Counted from the stretch's first letter, positions 33,103-44,022 are shown. The stretch is DNA of 64,000 nucleotides from Dugong dugon (GCA_030035585.1 CM057462.1:145850734-145914733); one strand, 5' to 3'. The notes: generated by a model from the sequence alone, not told the origin. Numbers and translations: made by a program.

Positions 33103-33420
33103 ATTTATTGTGTGGGTAGGGCTTCCACCTCCGGCCACATGATTGTGCACTGAACAACTCCAGTGCCCTACCTGTATACCTGAACATGAGTAATAAATCA
33201 CTGTTAACCAATTACAGAGTGCTTTGAATGAAGCATCTCATTTACTCTTCATAACAATCCCAAGGGCTAGACATGACAATATCCATTTTACATTGAAGGA
33301 AATCCAGGCATAAAGAGACTAAATGTTACCCCCAAGATCATACAGATGGTAAACAGTGGAGCTGAAATTAAACCCAAAATCTTTTTAAATCCTAAGCCCA
33401 ATACTCTTTTCACTTAGCAT
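33103..33420 (-). mobile_element. MIR SINE, interrupted by about 110 bases
   Basis: GCCATTTATTGTGTG at the left and the run ATCTCATTTACTCTTCATAAC, CATTTTACATTGAAGG, ATCATACAGATGGTAAACAG at the right follow the reversed MIR consensus. Between about 33118 and 33210 an unrelated segment is inserted. MIR is an ancient tRNA-derived SINE. Confidence 0.65.
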
Positions 33421-34414
33421 CTCTAAATGAAATATCTCTATCCAATTAATTTCGCTATTTAAATCCATGTATATATATGAGATAAACAGAATTTCTTAGT
33501 CTTATTTCCCTTCTACAACATTATACTAATGATTTAGTCATAAACATAAATAAAAAGGTAAAATGATGTTTATAATGATGTTGCTTAAAAAGTAAAATAA
33601 CAACAGAAGACTAAAATTTTAAAATAGGTAAGTAGTTAAAAAATATTGAAATGCAAGAATATTCTCAAATATTGATGATATGAAAGATGTTCACTGAGTA
33701 AATAATCCTAAGTGTTTACAAACATTAAGAATTTTTCAAATAGTACCACAGCAAACTCATAACTCACAATGTCTTTTTCCTTACGCACTGCATTTATGCA
33801 TTTTTTTAATCAATAGCTCAGTTTTTTTAAAGTGACCATTTGATTCTATTAACATTCTTCTGATAACAATCATCTGGTTGCAGTTCAATATAGCAAAATA
33901 TGCTTCACTTTTCTCCCAAAAGATGCTTGAAACAACAGAAGAAATGCAAATACAAAAGCAATCCATAGTATCGGTCTAAAATCAAGAAGCGTCATCCACT
34001 AAACTACACTGAAGAAACATCTAAAAATATAAATGAGATTGCATTAGATTGAAAACAGAACTTTAGAGTGTCGAGAAACATGCAATCACATCAGGCAAAA
34101 TGGGGGAACATCTGAAAAAAACCGAATTGCCCCTAGAGGACTTGGAGACCCAATACCTTTATCACAGCAGGAAGGAGTAAGAGTAAGCCAGGGAGTAGTC
34201 AGTAAAGTCATTAATTCAAGACAAATCCAGTATTCAGTGGGCATAGCTGCAATGTTTGTTCTTCAGTGAATGCTGTGAAATTAGCTCTTGAAATAAAGTA
34301 GAATATATTCTTTGACAGAGACAAGACTAAATTTGCAGCAGAGAGAGAAGTAAGGAAGTTCTCAGGTCACTTCAGTGGCCATGAAAATGAGGAGCCTGCA
34401 GATACACAAGGTGG
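33421..34414. other. Unassigned intergenic sequence
   Basis: AT-rich with no recognised gene or repeat. The region up to 34414 directly borders the first LTR of the ERV-3 cluster. Confidence 0.45.
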
Positions 34415-34761
34415 TGTGATGGTTAACGTTGTGTGTCAACTTGGCTAGGCTATGGATTCTCCGTGGTTTGGCAGAGACGATGTAATCACACTCTATTTTG
34501 TGATCTGAGGTAAGCAGCCAATCAGGGAGTTTCCTTGGGGGTGGGACCTACTTCCAATATACAAATGGATGTTCTGGCAAAGCTTGCTCTCTTTCTATCC
34601 TGAATTCTTCTTGTCACTTGAATCTCTAGTTCTTGGGACACAAGAAGCCTTCAGCCTGCTGCCTGACCTGCAGATTTCAGATTTGCCAGCCCCTGCAATT
34701 ATGTGAACTAACAAAAGCTTTCAGCCTGCCAGAAGACTTCAGCCTGCTGCCTGACCCATGG
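34415..34761 (+). repeat. LTR A, 3'-truncated
   Basis: Starts TGTGATGGTTAACGTTGTGTG and stops after GCCTGACCCATGG, lacking the final TA-rich part and the CTAAGACA end. It abuts the start of LTR B without intervening sequence. Confidence 0.85.
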
Positions 34762-35334
34762 TATGATCATTAAGATTGTGTGTCAACTTGACTGGACCGT
34801 GATTCTCAGTAGTTTGGCAGTTATGATGTAGTTTGGCAGCAGTATAATGATGTAATGACCTCCACAGTGAGATCTAATATAATGTGATAACCTCCATGAT
34901 GGGATTTGTTGTGAGTAGCCAATCAGTTGAAAGGGAGTTTGCTTGGGCGTGTGGCCTGCTTACAATATATGTGGACTTTCTGGCAAGGATGGCTGGTTTT
35001 TGCTCACTCTGGATCCTGCAGCTGGTTCCTGTTCATCTGATCTACAATTCTTGGGACTTGAGCTGGCAGCTTACCTGCTGATCTTGAGATTCCTCAGCCT
35101 CCGCAGTCTGAGAGCCAGTGGCCTGCCACCTTACCTGCTGATCTTAGGATTTGTCAGCTTCCAGAGCCGGTGAGCCAGATGCCTGTTATCTGACCTGCTA
35201 AACTTGGGTTCACCAGCCCCTGAAGCTATGAGTAAGGAGACGCTTCCAGCCTGACCCACAGACTTCAGACTTTCCAACCTCTACAACTGAGCCATTTCCT
35301 TGATATGAATCTCTCTCCCTCACCCTGTCTCTCT

Positions 35335-35393
<59 letters not shown>

Positions 35394-35395
35394 GA
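34762..35395 (+). repeat. LTR B with long TA tract
   Basis: Starts TATGATCATTAAGATTGTGTG (a mutated TGTGATGGTTAAG) and carries the CAATCAGTTGAAAGGGAG and CTTGGGACTTGAG blocks. It ends in a pure TA tract (35335-35390). The RTE insertion at 35396 removes or separates its 3' end. Confidence 0.82.
35335..35390. repeat. (TA)n microsatellite
   Basis: About 50 bases of pure TA repeat at the LTR position that is TA-rich in every copy of this family. Likely hypervariable. Confidence 0.92.
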
Positions 35396-35980
35396 CATAT
35401 CCAAAGACCTGGAGATAGAAAACCAAAAAGGAAAAACACTCGGCATTTCTCATATGTGCAAATCTGCTGCAAAAGATCTCTTTAAAGTGTTGAAAAGCAG
35501 AAATGTCACCTTGAAGACTAAGGTGCGCCTGACCCAAGCCATAGTATTTTCCATCCCATCATATGCATGTGAAAGCTGGACAATGAATAAGGAAGATTAA
35601 GAAGAATTGACACCTTTGAACTGTGGTGTTGGCAAAGAATATTGACTATACCATGGACTGCCAAAAGAACAAATAAATCTGTCTTGGAAGAAGTACAACC
35701 AGAATGCTCCTTGGAAGCAAGGATGGTGAGACTATGTCTCACGTACTTTGGACGTGTTATCAGGAGGGATCAATCCCTGGAGAAGGACTTCATGCTTGGT
35801 AAAGTGGAGGGTCAGGGAAAAAGAGGAAGACTCTCAACAAGATGGATTGACACAGTGGCTGCAACAATGGCTCAAGTACAACAAAGATTGTGAGGATGGC
35901 ACAGGGCCAGGTAATATTTCGTTCTGTTGTACATAGGGTGGCTATGAATTGGAACCAACCCGATGGAACCTAACAACAAC
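35396..35980 (+). mobile_element. Internally deleted RTE LINE copy
   Basis: The first 60 bases (CCAAAGACCTGGAGATAGAAAACC) match RTE sequence at 62592, in the linker after the endonuclease. At about 35455 it jumps to CAAATCTGCTGCAAAAGATC, which matches 63821, roughly 1.2 kb farther on. It then continues to the RTE 3' tail CCTAACAACAAC. TA-rich LTR sequence lies on both sides. The translated end keeps pieces of the RT C-terminus (35642-35893). Confidence 0.82.
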
Positions 35981-36034
35981 ATATACGTATACATACATAC
36001 ATTTATATGTATGTATATATATACATATATATAT

Positions 36035-36560
36035 GCATCCAATATATATGGATGTTCTGGCAAAGCTCATGCTCTCTCGATCCTGCATCTGACTCGTCAT
36101 CCCCTAATTTCCAGTTCTTGGGACATGAGCCAGCAGCCTACTGTGTGACTTACTGATTGTGAGCTCGTCAGCCCCTGCAACCAAGTAAGTCAGGAGAAGC
36201 CTCCCGCCTAATGCCTGACAAACAGATTTGTGACTTGCCAGCCTCCACAATAGTGGGAGACATTTTCTTGAAATCTCTCTCTCTCATTCTGTCTCTCTCT
36301 ATATATTTATTGTTGTTGTTATTGTAAGTTGCCATTGAGTTGGTGCTGACTCATAGCAACCCTATAGGACAGTGCAGACCTGCCCCATAGGATTTCCAAG
36401 GAGCAGCTGGTGGATTTGAACTGCTGACCTTTAGGTTAGCAGCCATGCTCTTAACCGCGAAGCCACCAAGACTCCACTATATATACGTGTGTATATATAC
36501 ACACATATATGTATATATACTTCTTTGGTTTTGCTCCTCTAGAGAACCCAGCCTAAGACA
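36035..36560 (+). repeat. LTR C, 5'-truncated, with AfroSINE inside
   Basis: Begins at GCATCCAATATATATGGATG, a point about 180 bases into the LTR, and runs to AACCCAGCCTAAGACA, the normal LTR end. Because it overlaps LTR B in content, it is a separate LTR copy. It is the one adjoining the ERV-3 internal sequence. Confidence 0.82.
36310..36475 (-). mobile_element. AfroSINE in LTR C
   Basis: Reversed tail TGTTGTTGTTATTGTAAG, CTGACTCATAGCAACCC, CCCATAGGATTTCC, GGATTTGAACTGC (B-box complement), TTAACCGCGAAGCC (A-box complement). Short subtype without the GAAAGATG insert. Confidence 0.9.
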
Positions 36561-36935
36561 TTTTGTACCAATAGTGACTCTGTTGTCATTGTTGTTGTTA
36601 GGTACTGTCGAGTCATTTCGGACTCATAGTGACCCTGTGCACAACAGAACGAAATACTGCCCGGTCCTGTGCCATCCTCACAATCGTTGTTATACTTGAG
36701 ACATTGTTGCAGCCACTGTGTCAGCCTATCTTGTTGAGGGTATTCCTCTTTTTTGCTGACCCTCCATTTTACCAAGAATGATGTCATTCTCCAGGGACAG
36801 ATCCCTCCTGATAACACGTCCAAAGTACGTGAGACATAGTCTCGCCATCCTTGCTTCCAAGGAGCATTCTGGTTGTACTTCTTCCAAGACAGATATGTTC
36901 ATTCTGTTGGCACTCCATGGTATATTCAATATTCT

Positions 36936-37790
36936 TCACCAACTCCACAATTCAAAGGTGTCAATTCTTCTTCTGTCTTCCTTATTCATCGTCCAGCTTT
37001 TGCATGCATATACGGCGATTGAAAATACCATGGCTTGAGTCAGGAGCACCTTAGTCTTCAGGGTGACATCTTCGCTTTTCAACACTTTAAAGAGGTCTTT
37101 TGGAGCAGATTTGCCTAATGCAATGCATCTTTTGATTTCTTGAGTGCTGCTTCCATGGGTGTTGATTGTGGATCCAAGTAAAATGAAATCCTTGACACCT
37201 TCAATCTTTTCGCTGTTTATCATGATATTGTTTATTGGTCCAGTTGTGAGGATTTTTGTTTTCTTCATGTTGAAGTGTAATCCATTCTGAAGGCTATAGT
37301 CTTTAATCTTTGTCAGTAAGTACTTCAAGTCCTCTTCACTTTCAGCAGGCAAGGTTGTGTCATCTGCATATCCCAGGTTGTTAATGAATTTTCTTCCAAT
37401 CCTGATGCCCTGTTATTCTTCATATAGTCCAATTTCTTAAGTTATTTGCTCAGCATACAGATTGAATACGTATGGTGAAAGGGTACAACTCTGACACACA
37501 CCTTTCCTGACTTTAGACCACACAGCATCCCTTGTTCTGTTTAAACGACTGCCTCTTGTTTTATGTATAGGTTCCTCATGAGCACAATTAAATGTTTTGG
37601 AATTCCCATTCTTCGTGATGCTATCCATAATTTGTTATGATCCACACTGTCAAATGCCTTTGCATAGTTATTAAAACAAGGTTAAACATCTTTCTGCTAT
37701 TCTCTACTTTCAGCCAGGATCCATCTGACATCAGCTATGATATCCCTGGTTCCACATCCTCTTCTGAATCTGGCTTGAATTTCTAGCAGT
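36936..37790 (-). pseudogene. RTE reverse transcriptase relic, YADD present
   Basis: The frame 37352-36936 gives 138 codons starting just after the YADD box, including NGLHFNMKKTK and DFILLGSTINTHGSS, then SWTMNKEDRRRIDTFELW, the typical RTE thumb region. Preceding pieces (37628-37437) contain KGVCQSCTLSPYVFNLY, the equivalent of the RT motif before the catalytic box. The catalytic Tyr-Ala-Asp-Asp is intact, but frameshifts on both sides break the protein. Confidence 0.82.
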
Positions 37791-38717
37791 TCCCTGTCAA
37801 TGTACTGCTGCAACAGCTTTTGAATGATCTTTAGCAAAATTTTATTTGTGTGTGATATTTATGATACTGTTCGATAATTTTGCATTTGGTTGGATCACCT
37901 TTCTTGGGAATAGGCATAAATATGGATCTCTTCCAGTAAGTCGGCCAGGTAGCTGTCTTCCAAAGTTTTTGGCATAGAGGAGTGAGCACTTCCAGTGCTG
38001 CATCCATTTGTGGAAACATCTCAGTTGGTATTCTGTTAATTCCTGGAGACTTGTTTTTCACCAATGCCTTTAGTGCAGCTTGGACTTCTGCCTTCAGTAC
38101 TATCGGTTCCTGATCATATACTATCTCCTGAAATGGTTGAATGTTGACAAATTCTTTTTGGTGTAGTGACTCTGTATATTCCTTCCATCTTCTTTTGATG
38201 CTTCCTGAGTTGCTTAATATTTTCCCCCATAGAATCCTTCGCTATTGCAACTCGAGGCTTGAAATTTTTCTTCAGTTCTTTCAGCTTGAGAAATGCAGAA
38301 TGTGTTCTTCCCTTTTGGTTTTCTATCTCCAAGTTTTTGCACATGTCATTATAATACTTTACTTTGTCTTCTCACACCACCCTTTGAAAACTTCTGCTCA
38401 GCTCTTTTACTTCATCATTTCTTCCTTTGGCTTACCTACTCTAAGTTCAAGAGCAAGTTTCAGAGTCTCTTCTGACATCCATTTTTGTCTTTTCTTTCTT
38501 TCCCGTATTTTTAATGACCTCTTGCTTTCTTCATGTGTGATGTCCTTGATCTCATTCCACAGTTCGTCTGGTCTATGGCCGTTAGTGTTCAATGCATCGA
38601 ATCTATTCTTGAGATGATCTCTAAATTCACTTGGGATATACTCAAGGTCGTATTTTGGCTGTCATGAACTTGTTCTAATTTTCTTTAGCTTCAACTTGAA
38701 CTTGCATATGAGCAATT

Positions 38718-38871
38718 GGGAAACCCTAGTGACATAGTGGTTAAGAGCTACGGTTGCTAACCAAAAAGTCAGCAGTTCGAATCCACCAGGCACTCCTTGG
38801 AAACCCTATGGGGCAGCTCTTCTTTGTCCTATAGTGTCGTTATGAGCCTTCATTGATTTGACAGCAATGGG
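38718..38871 (+). mobile_element. AfroSINE nested in RTE, with target duplication
   Basis: GGGAAACCCTAGTGACATAGTGG to TGATTTGACAGCAATGG. TATGAGCAATT (38707-38717) and TATGAGCAACT (38872-38882) flank it. The enclosing RTE continues in register after the SINE. Confidence 0.93.
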
Positions 38872-39888
38872 TATGAGCAACTGATAGTCTGTTCTGCAGT
38901 CGGCCCCTGGCCTTGTTCTGACTGATGATATTGAGCTTTTCCATCTTTTCTTTCCACATATGTAGTCGATTTGATTCCTGTGTAGTCCATCTGGCAAGGT
39001 CCACTTGTACAGTCTCCGTTTATGTTGGTGAAAAAAGGTATTTGCAATGAAGAAGTCGTTGGTCTTACAAAATTCTATCATGTGATTTCTGGCATCATTT
39101 CTATCACCACGGCTATATTTTCCAACTACCAATCCTTCTAAGAAGAAAAATTTGTACTTGATAGAGTGGTTCTAAAGAAACAAAATCATAAAGATGAATT
39201 CTCTGAATCAGTTTTCAAGTCTGGCTCATCTTAAAGACACTGATGACTCTGCCTCCAGTACCAAAGAGGACACTGCTAATCCATGGCATTGGGTGGCAGT
39301 AGAAATATACAAAATATCACCACTAATGGATCGAATACTTTGACAGCCAAGAATCTGGGTGATTGCATATTTGATATTTTTCTAGTTTTGTCAGAATGAG
39401 AAATATAAGGAATCTGGTTATTTGGTCCTACTTTCACTAGACAAACTGGTGAAAGAAAGGGATAAGCTCAAATGTTCAGAGTCACAGCTCAAACGATGCA
39501 TACAAGACCTAAAAGTTGCCACTTGTGCCCTGAAAGAAAGCCTTATTTTTTGTAGTAACAAAGCTGATATTGCTGAAAACCAAACCCAGAGTCTTATCAT
39601 AAGAGTGGCTGAATTATAATGCTAATTGAATTCCCAACCTTGAATGGTGCCTGAAGTTAAACTGAGGGCATTAATTGGGAAGAAATCGAGTTCTGAAACT
39701 TGGGATGGGTATGTATGAACAGATAATTAGAAAGCTGGGGACATTGAGCCACAAAATTGTTTTGAACCACTCCTGTCAACAGAACCAGTCCTCTCACTCC
39801 CATCTGAAAAGGTTACTCCATTTTTGTCTGCTAAGCCACCCTCCCCATTAAAACCATTAGCCCCCAAACACCCCTCAAAAAAAAAAAA

Positions 39889-40044
39889 AACCTCGTTGCT
39901 GTTGAGTCAATTTCAACTCATGGTGGCCCTATAGGACAGAGTAGAAATTCCCCATAGAATTTCCAAGGAGCACCTGGTGGATTTGAACTGCTAACATTTT
40001 GGTTAGCAGCCGTAGCACTTAACCATTACACCACCAGGGTTTCC
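39889..40044 (-). mobile_element. AfroSINE in ERV-3 gag
   Basis: CCTCGTTGCTGTTGAGTCAATTTC, ACTCATGGTGGCCC, GATTTGAACTGC, CACTTAACCATTACACCACCAGG in reversed order. The CACCCC-like sequence on both sides may be the target duplication; ERV-1 lacks this insertion. Confidence 0.9.
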
Positions 40045-40416
40045 ACCCCCATATGATTAAATTAACCCAGAAGTGCTTAAATAGTCTTTGTCTGAAATAT
40101 TGCCTGGGGCAGCAACTGAGTAGTGGCCTGGGGCAGCATCTGGGGCAGATACTGAATGTCCCCAGGATCCACCCCCACCACCCATTTTTGCTTCTAGACC
40201 TATAGGTAAACTAAAGTCCCAGAGAGCCCCAAGAGGTGAAGTATAAAGCATGACTCAGGAGGAGGTACACAACACTCCAAGAGAACTGTCAGATTTTTCT
40301 AATATATACAAACAGAAACAGAAACCTTGGAAATATTTATGGCAATGGCTATTAAGGGTGTGGATAATGGTTTAAAGAACATGAAGTTGGATCAGTCTGA
40401 GTTTACTGATAATCAG

Positions 40417-40646
40417 TACTCTACCAAGCATGATGTCCTTGGAGAAGTACAGTATGCTTGGTAGAGTACAGGGTCAGTGAAAAAGAGGAAGACCCTTAAT
40501 GAGATGGATTGACACAGTGGCTGGAACAATGAGCTCAAGCATAAGAATGATTGTGAGGATGACGCTGGAGTGGGCAGGGTTTGGTTCTGTTGTACATAGT
40601 GTCACTGTAAGTCAAAACTGACTCAATGACTTCTAACAATCACAGA
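40417..40646 (+). mobile_element. Short RTE 3' end with inverted 5' tip
   Basis: From 40455 on it reads as the RTE 3' end (TGCTTGGTAGAGTACAGGG, AGAGGAAGACCC, GATGGATTGACACAGTGG, TGTTGTACATAG). The first 30 bases (40417-40446) are the complement of the same region, giving a 14-base inverted repeat (40417-40430 with 40455-40468). This is a miniature case of 5' inversion by twin priming. Confidence 0.85.
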
Positions 40647-41327
40647 GTCTTCATTCAATGTTTCAGCTCAAGAGGTTAGAAAAGGATATAATAGTTTATT
40701 TGGTTGGTTCACTGAAGTATGGATTACGCAGTTGGCCTACACTACATCAAATCGAAGTGCCAGACCTGCCTTGGAATACTGTAGAAGAAGGTATCCAAAA
40801 GTTTAGGAAAATAGGCATGTTAGAATGGATTTATCAGTTTGGACCAAAAGATCCATCCATGGAGTGCCCAGAGGACACACCTTTTACCACAACTGTGAGG
40901 AATACATTTGTGAAGGGAGCCCCAGCATCCTTGAAGACTGCTGTGATTGCTGTTTTATGTAAGTCAGATTTGACAGTGGGAACTCCCCTACCTGAATTAT
41001 GACACCTAATGACAATGGGGCTGATTGGACCCCAGGGAGGGAAGGGCCAGGTGGCAGCAATTCATCGCCAAAGACAAGGTGGGCAAGGTTACTCACTCGT
41101 ATGGCCTTATGGCATTGGCTACTTAGTCATGGTGCCCCTGGAAGTGAAATAGATGTGAAATCTACTAAATATTTACTAGATTTGTACAAGTGGAAAAATT
41201 CTAGGCCAAATGAACAGCAGTCTAACTGGAATTGCCAGAATAGAGAGTTAGACCCTTCAATCAATTCCCAGACTTGATCCATTTTACAAACTCACAACCC
41301 CTCGAATGAAACGGAGACCATGTCCCC

Positions 41328-41530
41328 TTGGGGAAAGACCCCACTGAATTGCCAAAAATTTATACTGTTAATCTTTCTCCCAGCCTTCCCAAAGTGGTCT
41401 TTTATGAGAGTAACTGTTCAATGGGAAAGAGAAATAATCAGACTTTTGGCGGATTACTGGACACTGGCTCAGAACTGACCCTAATTCCAGGAGACTCAAA
41501 TGTCGTTATGACCCACCAGTCAGAGTAAGG
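41328..41530 (+). pseudogene. pro: ERV-3 aspartic protease relic, DTGS intact
   Basis: The frame 41328-41528 contains GGLLDTGSELTLIPG with the catalytic DTGS at 41460-41471. It ends at a TAA soon after. Of the copies in this window only ERV-3 keeps the active-site motif: ERV-1 has Tyr for the Asp and ERV-2 lacks the region. Confidence 0.8.
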
Positions 41531-41579
41531 ATGTATCAAGTTTAGGTTTTTAATGGAGTCTTAGCTAAGGTCTGTCTCA

Positions 41580-42330
41580 AGGTGGATACAGTGGGTCTTC
41601 AAACCCATCCTGTAGTGATTTCCCCAGTGATTTCCACATTATGCTGATTGGACCTAGTGAGGAATAAGTATCAATGACTCCAGACATATTGGTAAGACAT
41701 TTGTGTGCTTGAGGGTGGGAAATTAATCTAACAAAAATGCAGTTGCCTTCCACCTCAGTGGAATTTCTAGTGGTACAATGGTGTGGGACATGTTGAGATA
41801 TTCCCTCTGTAGTGAAAGATAAGTTGTTACATCCGGCCCTTCCTACAACCAAAAAGGATGCACAACGCCTAGTGGGCAGCTTTGAATTTTGGAGGAAACA
41901 TACCCTTCATTTGGGTGTGCTACTCTGGTCTATTTATCAAGTGACTCAAAAATCTGCTGGTTTGGAGTGGGGCCCAGAACAAGAGAAAGCTCTGCAACAG
42001 GTTCAGACTACCATGAAAGCTGCTCCACCACTTGTGCCATATGATTCGGCTGATCCAGTGGTGCTTGAAGTGTCAGTAGCAGATACAGATGCTGTTTGGA
42101 GTCTTTGATAGACCCCTATTGGTGAATCACAAGGGTAGACCCTTAGGATTTTGGAGCAAAGCTCTGCCATTCTCTGCAGATAACTATTCTCCTTTTGAGA
42201 AACAGCTTTTGGCTTGGTACAGGGCCTTAGTACAGACAGAATGCTTTAACCATAGGCTACCAAGTCACTATGTGGCCTGAGCTTCCCATCATGAATAGGT
42301 TGTTGTCTGACCCACAAAATCATAAAGTCA
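41580..42330 (+). pseudogene. pol: ERV-3 RT remnant: core deleted, thumb and connection kept
   Basis: At about 41628 the sequence GTGATTTCCCCAGTGATTTCC joins the start of RT directly to CATTATGCTGATTGGACC, which lies just after the FIDD box in ERV-1. About 550 bases coding for fingers, palm and the catalytic Asp pair are gone. Downstream frames (41812-42108, 42089-42280) keep the thumb and connection part seen in ERV-2. Confidence 0.75.
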
Positions 42331-42422
42331 GACATGCATAGCAGGATTTCTTTAAATAGAAGTGATATATACAATGTCAAGCTTGAGCAGGACCTGAAGA
42401 CACAAGTAAGTTACATGAGGAA

Positions 42423-42780
42423 GTGGCCCAAATGCCCATGATCCCTACTCCTGTCACATTATCTTCCTTCTCATGGTCTGCACCTATGGACTCATTGGGA
42501 GTTCCTGAAAATCTGTTGACTGAAGAAGAAAAATCTTATGCCTGGTTTACAGATGGTTCTGCACAATATGCAGGTACCACTCAGAAGTGGACAGCGGCAG
42601 CACTGCAGCCCCTTTCTGGGAACTCCCTGAAGGACAGTGGTGAAGGTAAATCCTCCTAGTGGGCAGAACTTCGAGCAGTACACCTGGTTGTTCATTTTGC
42701 TTGGAAGAAGAGATGACCTGATGTACAGTTGTATACTGATTCATGGGTTGTGGCCAACGGTTTGGCTGTGTGGTCAGGGA
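42423..42780 (+). pseudogene. pol: ERV-3 RNase H relic
   Basis: The frame 42423-42659 contains WFTDGSAQYAG with the first catalytic Asp. After a TAG at 42657-42659 the AELRAVH-like block is in another frame, and LYTDSW follows near 42735. Comparable to 28727-28963 of ERV-2. Confidence 0.78.
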
Positions 42781-42829
42781 CTTGGAAGAAACATGATTGT
42801 AAAAAATGATAACAATGAGGTATGGGGAA

Positions 42830-43740
42830 GAGGCGTATGGATATATCTCTATGAGTGGGTCACAGAAGTAAAGATATTTTTGCCTCATGTAAATGCTCAC
42901 CAAAGCGTAACCTTGGCAGAGTAAGATTTTAACAATCAAGTGGATAGGAAGATGCGTTCTGTGGATTCCAGTGAGCCTCTTTCCCCAGACACTCCTTTCA
43001 TCACCCAATGGACTCATGAACAAAGTGGCCATGGTGGCAGGGATTGAGGTTATGCATGGGTTCAGCAATATGTACTTCCACTCACCAAGGCCAATCAGCT
43101 ACAGACAATGCTGAGTGCCAATCTGCCAGCAGCAGAGACCAACAGTGAGTCCTGATATGGCACCATTCCTAGGGTTGATCAGCCAGAAACCTGGTGGCAA
43201 GTTTATCACATTGGACCACTTCCATTATGGAAAGGACAATGTTTTATTCTTACTGGTATAGATACTTACTCTGGATACAGATTTGCCTTACCTACATGCA
43301 ACATTTTTTCCCAAACTACCATCCATTGACTTACAGAATACCTTATACACCATTATGGTATCCCACACAGCATTGCATTGGATCAAGAAACTAACTTCAC
43401 AGCAATAAAGTTCAACAATTGGCCCATGCTCATGGAATTCACTGGTCTTATGGTGCTCTCCATCACCCTGAAGCAGCTGGCTTGATTGAATGATGGAATG
43501 GCCTTCTACAGACACAATTACAACACCAGCTAGGTGGCAATACCTTGCAGGCTTGGGGCAATGTTCTCCAAGAGGCTGTATATGCTCTAAACCAGCATTC
43601 AGTATATGGTGCTGCTTCTCTCATAGCCAGGATTCACGGGTCCAGGAATCAAGGGGTGGAAATGAGAGTGGCTTTATTCACTATTGCCTCTCATGACCCA
43701 GTTACAAAAATATTTGCTTCCTGTCCTTGAGACCTTATGA
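42830..43740 (+). pseudogene. pol: ERV-3 integrase relic
   Basis: Zinc domain pieces (AHQSV, then the cysteine block around 43120) are followed by the core: the first Asp block is degenerate near 43190, the DQ block lies near 43380 and EAAGLIE near 43475. At least four frameshifts separate these. Downstream frames 43490-43730 cover the C-terminal domain. Confidence 0.72.
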
Positions 43741-43743
43741 TCT

Positions 43744-44022
43744 GTGGGTCTAGAGGTCTTAGTTTCAACAGGAGGAATGCTCCCACCTGGAGATGCAACA
43801 CAGATGCCATTGAACTGGAAGGTAAGAATGCCACCCGGCCACTTTGGGATCCTCATGTCTCTGGATCAACAGACAAAGAAGATAATTAAGGTATTGGCTG
43901 GTGCGATTAATCCTGATTACCAAGCAGAAATCAGATTGATACTACACAATGGAGGTAAAGAAAAGTATGTCTGGAATACAGGAGTTCCCTTAGAACATCT
44001 CTTACTATTTCATACTCTGTGA
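43744..44022 (+). pseudogene. ERV-3 dUTPase relic with altered motif 3
   Basis: The open frame of 92 codons shows PPGHFGILMSL and then AGAINPDYQAEIRL, where the Asp of GVID is replaced by Asn. In dUTPases that Asp positions the catalytic water, so activity would be lost. The frame ends before the Gly-rich tail. Confidence 0.75.

Larger units (their letters stand above)
36581..39150 (-). mobile_element. RTE LINE, 5'-truncated, inserted just after the ERV-3 primer site
   Basis: The reversed tail starts TGTTGTCATTGTTGTTGTTAGG. On the minus strand the RT is readable in pieces: PGINRIPTEMF near 38030, the polymerase box YADD near 37360-37372, and the AESEEDLKYLL and LGSTINTHGSS stretches in 36936-37352. 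Upstream the end of the endonuclease region follows (38806-39132). Target duplication-like TTTGTAC(C)AATAGTG and TTTGTACTTGATAGAGTG flank it. It lacks the 5' part of the endonuclease. Many stops. This family is the presumed helper of AfroSINEs. Confidence 0.88.
39171..41310 (+). pseudogene. gag: ERV-3 gag relic
   Basis: The frame 39422-39619 gives a charged helical N-terminal piece (KLVKERDKLKCSESQLKRC) resembling the coiled coil at the start of ERVL Gag. A proline-rich linker near 39770-39860 is cut by an AfroSINE. The capsid region starts near 40250 and, after an RTE fragment, continues in a 114-codon frame (40658-41002) with a PDLPWNTVEEGIQKF block. The following frame (40999-41277) contains no clear zinc knuckle. 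Assignment is by order and by similarity to ERV-1. Confidence 0.68.

Noticed and set aside
38141..38617. 158-codon plus-strand ORF
   Set aside because: It is antisense to the RTE coding region, whose minus strand shows real RT and endonuclease motifs.
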